This document shows positions 58,818-64,000 of a stretch of DNA of 64,000 bases, in pieces. How positions within the stretch are numbered: the first letter of the stretch is position 1; the number at the start of each line of letters is the position of its first letter. Origin of the DNA: Pachyseris speciosa (lineage: Eukaryota > Cnidaria > Anthozoa > Scleractinia > Pachyseridae). The stretch lies in the NCBI GenBank assembly GCA_016490735.1, contig JAEMWC010000004.1, positions 2,688,001 through 2,752,000 of the forward strand. Reading direction: 5' to 3'. Under the pieces are notes generated by a model. It saw only the letters and a program-made list of their open reading frames with translations, did no database searches and was not told where the DNA came from. Position numbers and translations under genes: made by a program.

Positions 58818-59164
58818 TCCTTCTTTAAAATTCTGATCTTTTTATCGCACTAACCCGAAAATTTGTTACGTATTTCAGATGCACGTTCCAGGCACAATAT
58901 GGCGACACACGTCTTGCAATTTTCCCGCCAATTACAGGGGACTTTGACTTAATCCCAGTCTCCACCCAAACAGCCGTTTGTCACGTTTGTCACGCAAAAG
59001 GAGCGCGACGTGACAACTCCGAGTTGAATCGGAAGCCACCCACTAGATTAGCATGTGAAAAGAATTTATACCGAATGCTTTGAATCAATAAGCCGTACAC
59101 CAAGCGGAATTACATATTTGTACAAAGTGTGAGAAACTAACTGCCATTATTGTTGTTTGATGGA
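58818..59164. promoter_or_regulatory. Shared divergent promoter of RFC4 and profilin
   Basis: 347 bp separate the two start codons. TTTCCCGCC at 58921-58929 is an E2F consensus, 104 bp from the RFC4 ATG, as expected for an S-phase gene. Nearby are two TTTGTCACG words, a GCGCGACGTGACA stretch (CRE/E-box-like) and ATGGCGACA (possible YY1-type). There is no TATA box. Confidence 0.6.
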
Positions 59165-59694
59165 ATGAGCTGGCAAAATTTTGTCGATGAGAGTTTGTTA
59201 GGCACAAGCCAAGTGGCTAGAGCTTCGATTCACGGTTTGGATGGAAAGAGATACGCCTCCAGTGCCGGATTTGTGGTATGTCTTCTCAGTTATTTGTTTT
59301 CTGTTTGTAAACATTCCTGTTTTGTGAGGGAGCAAAACTCGTATTACCGACGTCCCTATGTAGATTTGTGATGACGGGATCTTTTCTTCTCTAGTGAAAA
59401 ACCTTATATATTCGCAATTCGATAAGAATACACCCTTCGATTCTTCGATAAATGTCGTGTAATAAACTTTAAGTAAATATTCCTTTACAGATCTTCTTTA
59501 CGATCGTGAAGCGACAAAACTTTATATTCACTGCATTGATTGAAGGTGCCCTTGGATGTAAACGCAGGAGCTGAATGTCGCGTAATACTTTCAAAGACTT
59601 TGGAAACTCATTCACTTTGTCGCTTGATCATTCTTTCAAATGAAGAATGATCCTCGCAGGTTTGAACCAGTGACCTCGCGATTACCGGTACGAT

Positions 59695-59733
<39 letters not shown>

Positions 59734-61912
59734 ACAGGTCAATTGTGGGTTCATATGTTCCTGTGAAAGGAATGAGTGTGAATGATATATGAAATGAATC
59801 ATATATGAACTGCGGAAATGAAATCAAATGAAGAATGATCCTCGCAGTTGTGAACGATTTTTATACAATTGCGAAAAGAAGCCTGAAAAAAATTCAGGAC
59901 TCCAACGATATGATTCATTTCATATATCATTCACACTCATTCCAGGTCAGGTCAATTGTGGGTTCATATGTTCCCGTGAAAGGAATGAGTGTGAATGATA
60001 CATGAAAGTCCTGAAAGTAGTCCTGAAATTTTTTCAGGCTTCTTTTTGCAATTGCATAAATTGCGTTCACAACTGCAAGGATCATTCTTCATTTGATTTC
60101 ATTTCCAAAGTTTATATATGATTCATTTCATATATCATTCACACTCATTCCTTTCACAGGTACATATGAACCCACAATAATTATTGACCTGCTCCCAACG
60201 TAAGTGGCTTCATAGCTCAGTTGGTTAGAGCATCGCACCAGTAATCGCAAGGTCACGGGTTCAAACCCATTGAAGTCCTGAATTTTTTTTTTCAGGCTTC
60301 TTTTCGCAATTGCATAAATTGCGTTCACAACTGCGAGGATCATTCTTCATTTGATTTCATTTCCACAGTTCATATATAATTCATTTCATATATCATTCAC
60401 ATGATCATTCTTTGTTCATTGATTTTGTTAGGGCCACTTTACAAACAAGTTTAATTTCTAAAATCTGGCAATCGAGCGAAGTCGTGATGTCTCGCTGAGA
60501 TGAGGAAAATTGAACCGCTCTGATATTTTACATTATTTTGGATGGTGATGTTTTACGAAATATTAATAACCCACAACAGGGCGTGACAAGTACAGTGTGT
60601 AACGTGCATATTTACATCCAGGTGACATCGATGACATGAATGATATCAATGAGTAATCAATAGGTAATCGATGATTAATCAGTTGATTAGTCATTGATTA
60701 TTGCCAATGATCAATAAGTAATCGATGAATCATTGATAGAGCATAAGACTTTCATGCCACAAATGAGGCCCTGCCTGGGGAGGGTCCTGTGTCGCTTGTC
60801 TGAATTTTAAAATCTCCCGTGTCGGTGTTTAAATTGCTAATTCTCGGCCATGATGCCACTGTTGGAATTTTACCGGGAATCATGTCGCCTGTCGGGATTT
60901 TATTTTCAGTACTATTGCTTCTTTTTGTGCCATGTCGCTTGTCAGTATTTACCCTGGCACGGCCTCACAAAATTAATGTTTGGTCAATGATTTGTCATTG
61001 ATTACCCATTGATCATCCCCAATAATCAATGACTAATCAGTTGATTAATCATTGATTACCCATCAATTACTCATTAATGTTATTGATTATATCAATTAGT
61101 TACATCTGGTTACATTTAGTTACTCAAGGACGGTGAATACATTGTTTTCAAGAACTTAAAAAAGCTCATCAATAATTCATGAAGGAAATACAAAAGAAAT
61201 TAATTTTTAATGAGTGTCTATATCTGATAAAGACATGGCTAAATTTTACATCCGATTTTCTAGGCCAAAATAACCTCAAATCTAAATTTTAGTGTAAGAA
61301 TGGATAGATGTACAGTAAAGCTTTTTAAGCTGTTCAATAAATTCGCAATTCATGTTTTATTAAGTCCTAAAACATTCAGCTGTGCCTCGTGTTTAAACTT
61401 GATAAAACACTCCTGCTCATTTATTAAATTTATTCTTCATGAAAATTGAGGATTGTGCAGCAACTACTTTTCACACCTAGTTTTCTTTGGGATTAATTCT
61501 CCCTGACAATGCCAATGTCATAATAAAAATTTATAACTTACAAAGGGGTTCTCAGTCCACTAAACAACACATTTATTCAAATCCATGCATAGTTTTCATT
61601 TTAGTGTTTGTTTATGCCAATATTCTTTTTATGCAGGTTCTTCCAAGTGAGGCTCAGGCGATAATATGTGGAATCACCAAGGATCCATCACCTTTCTATT
61701 CAAAAGGCATTGCTATCAATAGGACAAAATACGTGTTTGTGAGGTCAGATCCTGGACATGCTCTTTACTGCCGAAAAGGCAATGAAGGTGCTGTTGCAGT
61801 AAAAACAAATAAATGTCTTTTGATTGGAGGATATTCAGAGGGAATGCAGGCAGGCTGCTGCTGTTCTGTGATGGAGAAGTTAGCAGATTACTTCATTGCG
61901 AATGGATACTGA
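59165..61912 (+). CDS. Profilin
   Basis: Two exons, 59165-59275 and 61637-61912, join in phase 0 into 128 aa, the normal profilin length. Profilin binds monomeric actin, speeds ADP-ATP exchange and feeds proline-rich nucleators at the cell cortex. The N-terminus MSWQNFVDESLLG and the C-terminal helix (VMEKLADYFIANGY) are diagnostic; the two form the poly-proline site with conserved Trp3 and Tyr128. The core strands YVFVRSD and CLLIGGYSEGMQAG are where expected. An in-frame ATG five codons upstream (59150) is possible, but MSW is the family start. The GT-AG intron (2361 bp) holds SINEs and a foldback element. AATAAA follows at 61949. The 5' end is shared with RFC4, divergently. Confidence 0.95.
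59659..59720 (-). repeat. tRNA-like SINE head, minus strand
   Basis: It has GGCTTCATAGCTCAGTTGG (A box) and GGTTCAAACC (B box) with a GGT anticodon-like loop. The 3' acceptor half is missing and the sequence jumps to the SINE tail (GCGAGGATCATTC). Confidence 0.7.
60204..60277 (+). repeat. tRNA-like SINE head, plus strand (tRNA-Thr-like, AGT loop)
   Basis: A 74-nt cloverleaf-like unit: acceptor GGCTTCA/TGAAGTC, A box TAGCTCAGTTGG, B box GGTTCAAACCC. The anticodon stem (TCGCA on both sides) does not pair, so it is not a functional tRNA. It runs straight into the SINE body (CTGAATTTT ... CAGGCTTC). Confidence 0.8.
60620..61095. mobile_element. ATTGAT-rich foldback element
   Basis: Arms at 60628-60745 and 60975-61090 consist of AATCAATGA/TCATTGATT variants and pair with each other. 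The centre repeats TGTCG(C)-TTGTC...GAATTTTA phrases, recalling the element at 23995-24450. It lies in the profilin intron. Similar TTGAT repeats occur at 57590-57830. Confidence 0.55.
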
Positions 61913-61948
61913 CATCAATAATTAACACTGCAATACTGAAATATGAGT

Positions 61949-61954
61949 AATAAA
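61949..61954 (+). promoter_or_regulatory. Profilin poly(A) signal
   Basis: AATAAA 37 nt after the profilin stop. Confidence 0.6.
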
Positions 61955-62410
61955 TGAAGCATAAAGCCCTTGCTCCCTGTCTTGATGGTTAATTTATGAA
62001 CCCTGGATCAGGACAGTGGATATTTGATGACGGTCATGGAAGCCTCCCGTTGGTACCAACGAGAAACAGGATACGTGAAAGTTCTTAGACATCATTTTAC
62101 AGAGAACTGAAGTAAAATTAAGATGATCCTATGCATTCATGAGATTGGTCATTCAAAAGAGAGCTTTTCCAAAGTCATTCAAATGAACAGTGTAATTCTC
62201 AATATCCACATGTGGCTGTTTTAGACACTGGCATCTTACAGTAGTAATATTTTGTAATAAAAAAAAATTATGAAATTATGATCAATAAAAACAATTTATT
62301 TTTTTACATGTTTGGTGCATTAAATAATGTAACACAAGTAATTCTATCCCAAGCCATAGTAGAGGTTATGGTGGGGGTGGGGGGAGAGTGCTCCTGTTTC
62401 CCAGGCTGCA

Positions 62411-62766
62411 CCCCAGGGGGATACTCAAAGTATACATGATGGAGGGGTCCAATGGAGCTTCATATTGCAAACCCAAAAGAATACACAGACCTGAAATTTT
62501 AGACCCAAAAAAATACCTGGCATCAAAATATCCTACCCAAAAAAATACAAGACTTAAATACCTTAATACTGATTTATTCAATCAAACAGTCGCACATGTT
62601 GCTGAAAAAAGTCTGAATGAATATTATTCTGATCTACTGATCGCAACAAAAAGTTCGCTTGGAGATCTGACCCAAAAAAGACCGAGCGTGTAAATTTTCA
62701 ACCCCCAAAAATACTTTGTACCCCCCCCCCACCCCATCATGTATACTTCGAGTACCCCCCTGGGGG
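62411..62766. mobile_element. MITE with CCCCAGGGGG(A/G)TACTC termini
   Basis: Left CCCCAGGGGGATACTC and right GAGTACCCCCCTGGGGG are inverted. The next 20 bp (AAGTATACATGATGG) also pair. CTGCA flanks both ends (62406-62410, 62767-62771), a likely 5-bp target duplication. The interior has tandem-like ACCCAAAAAAATAC phrases. It lies between profilin and TADA3. Confidence 0.8.
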
Positions 62767-63013
62767 CTGCACTGCACTGTTAAGCACTCACCCCTGTATC
62801 TCCACCCAAGGGTGAAATTGGTGCTACTGGCAAACTTCTCAGGGTTTTCTAAGAGTTTGACCAAATTTGTTGACAAAGCAATGGTAGTGACACAAAACTC
62901 CATAAAGTTTCTTTTAGAGTACGCAGTTTTCAATTGAGTACATGGAAAATATTCAGTTACGTATATTATTTTTTTTCTATTTATAAATAAATACTTGAGT
63001 CAAATTTACAAAT

Positions 63014-64000
63014 TCATGCGTGACCCAGCACCCTGAGTATAGCTTCCCTTTCTCTCAGTGCTTTCCATGCAGCCTCCTTTTCTTTCTTGGTTGGAGATTT
63101 TCTCTTTTGTTTACAAGCCATCATTTTCCTGAACCACTCCAGCACTTCTGCATCTGCAACTTGTGCCCTGTGCTTGAGCTCCTGTCTCTTTATTTCTTCC
63201 TGTGTTGACTTTAACAGTTCCAATTTATGTTGCTTGTTCTTTGCCATTAACACACGGAGCTCATTCTGATGTCGTTTTAGCTCAGTCAAAACTTCATCAT
63301 CGTTATCCTCGTCAGTCTGATCATCAGCATCTAGCAACCCTTGGAAAACAAGTTCTTCTCTAATGCGCGCTTCTAATGTGCGAGTGTGAGGCACATGGGG
63401 TGCCTTTGTAGGGGTGCGAGGGGAGTTATGGCCACTCCTAGTAGTAGCTGCTATGTCAGAGCTGCCCGATCCAAAGTTCTGCTCTGGAATTGGTGCTATA
63501 ATATTTTCTTCAATCAACGCTGAAACTAATCTCTGAGTAAGAGGACCAAATGGACACAGATCTTCTTCAGGTAGTCCAGTTGAGTCTGCTTTCTTTGGTG
63601 TAGACTTGTCTTCGTTTGTTTTACTGGTATTTTCACTAGTTGTGTTTGTCAAAGTACCACGTGACTTCTTATCTTGCATTCTATAGCCTTCTTCTTGTTC
63701 ATCAAGAAGATCTTCCTGTGCCCATTTCTCTGCATAATGTCTCCCTAAGGGAGGAACTTTGTAATATTCTTGTTCATCATCTGGAACTTTTAAAGAATCC
63801 TCAAGAAACTTTTGGTCTTCAACCGTGATGTCTGCACAGTAAGGTTCAACAGCTGTCCAAAAACGGTTAGTAGCATCACTTTTTGCTTTAACGCTGGGAG
63901 AAAAGGTTTCGTCCTCCTGACTACCCTCGGAAGACGCCGACTGTTTACTTTTAGGCCTCCCTACAGGTGCTGGACTAGAGCTTCGAGTGTCTTCAAATTT
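63014..64000 (-). CDS. TADA3: Transcriptional adapter 3 (SAGA/ATAC subunit), C-terminal part
   Basis: The minus strand is open from the right edge to the stop at 63014, 328 residues with no N-terminus. TADA3 (Ada3) joins the GCN5/PCAF acetyltransferase to TADA2 in SAGA and ATAC and works in the nucleus. Family blocks in order: NRFWTAVEPYCADIT; LGRHYAEKWAQEDLLDEQ; CPFGPLTQRLVSALIEENII; VPHTRTLEARIREELVFQGL; an acidic stretch; ELKRHQNELRVLMAKNK; then a basic C-terminal helix, RKSPTKKEKEAAWKALRERE, ending LRVLGHA. The last exon carries at least 987 nt, unusually long for this window. An internal ATG (63679) is not the start, because homologous sequence continues upstream of it. Its 3' end faces that of profilin. 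Confidence 0.95.
   Translation of the reverse strand, partial: KFEDTRSSSPAPVGRPKSKQSASSEGSQEDETFSPSVKAKSDATNRFWTAVEPYCADITVEDQKFLEDSLKVPDDEQEYYKVPPLGRHYAEKWAQEDLLDEQEEGYRMQDKKSRGTLTNTTSENTSKTNEDKSTPKKADSTGLPEEDLCPFGPLTQRLVSALIEENIIAPIPEQNFGSGSSDIAATTRSGHNSPRTPTKAPHVPHTRTLEARIREELVFQGLLDADDQTDEDNDDEVLTELKRHQNELRVLMAKNKQHKLELLKSTQEEIKRQELKHRAQVADAEVLEWFRKMMACKQKRKSPTKKEKEAAWKALREREAILRVLGHA

Larger units (their letters stand above)
59625..60410. repeat. SINE cluster in the profilin intron
   Basis: At least three partial copies in both orientations share TTGCGTTCACAACTGCGAGG, ATCATTCTTCATTTGA and a ATTCATTTCATATATCATTC tail that recurs about every 150-350 bp. They form an imperfect inverted arrangement centred near 59960. 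Confidence 0.75.

Noticed and set aside
60204..60277. A functional tRNA-Thr gene
   Set aside because: The anticodon stem does not pair, and the sequence continues into a repeated SINE body present at other loci.
63640..63679. TADA3 start at the internal Met
   Set aside because: The frame and recognisable TADA3 homology continue upstream to the window edge.

Overview
This window looks like a metazoan nuclear genome, most likely an anthozoan cnidarian such as a stony coral. The evidence is: AT-rich DNA; genes split by GT-AG introns; conserved eukaryotic proteins (RFC4, profilin, TADA3, an SLC16-type transporter, Cys-loop receptors); and dense short inverted-repeat elements with LINE, SINE, hAT and LTR pieces. 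There is no operon structure. The species call is inference.

Layout. 1-18.3 kb: two tandem copies of an SLC16/monocarboxylate-transporter-like gene on the plus strand. Only the last exon of the first is inside the window (500-1084). The second is complete (three exons, 15490-17814, 522 aa). The ~14 kb between them has no convincing gene. It holds hAT remnants carrying transposase C-termini, and a decayed inverted duplication (about 2.64-4.34 kb against 9.96-12.06 kb).

18.5-43 kb: three tandem minus-strand genes for anion-selective pentameric ligand-gated channels (GABA-A/glycine-receptor-like). All three share one exon plan. Copy A (18.5-23.9 kb) is a clear pseudogene with several independent lesions. 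Copy B (27.7-33.9 kb) is nearly intact but has an apparent 1-nt frameshift in its first ligand-domain exon. Copy C (35.2-41.7 kb) reads open through every recognised exon. Their introns are full of foldback elements, and one of these sits exactly on a splice donor of copy C. Upstream of copy C lies a palindrome with ~670-bp arms (43.03-44.38 kb).

48.3-64 kb: a housekeeping block. RFC4 (clamp-loader subunit, minus strand) can be joined in phase from 13 exons into 362 aa. Profilin (plus, two exons, 128 aa) diverges from RFC4 across a 347-bp shared promoter with an E2F-like site. The C-terminal part of TADA3 (SAGA/ATAC adaptor, minus) runs off the right end.

I found no operon-like or defence-type new system. 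The most unusual structure is at 47,997-48,316. Two LTR-like repeats in inverted orientation flank a single primer-binding site complementary to tRNA-Leu, the whole is bounded by a 4-bp target duplication, and it lies 15 bp after the RFC4 stop codon, where it could supply the RFC4 poly(A) signal. Other good leads are the transposon that recreated a splice donor, the long palindrome, and the filled/empty-site pair in the duplicated transporter. All calls were made by reading the sequence; no database search was run.
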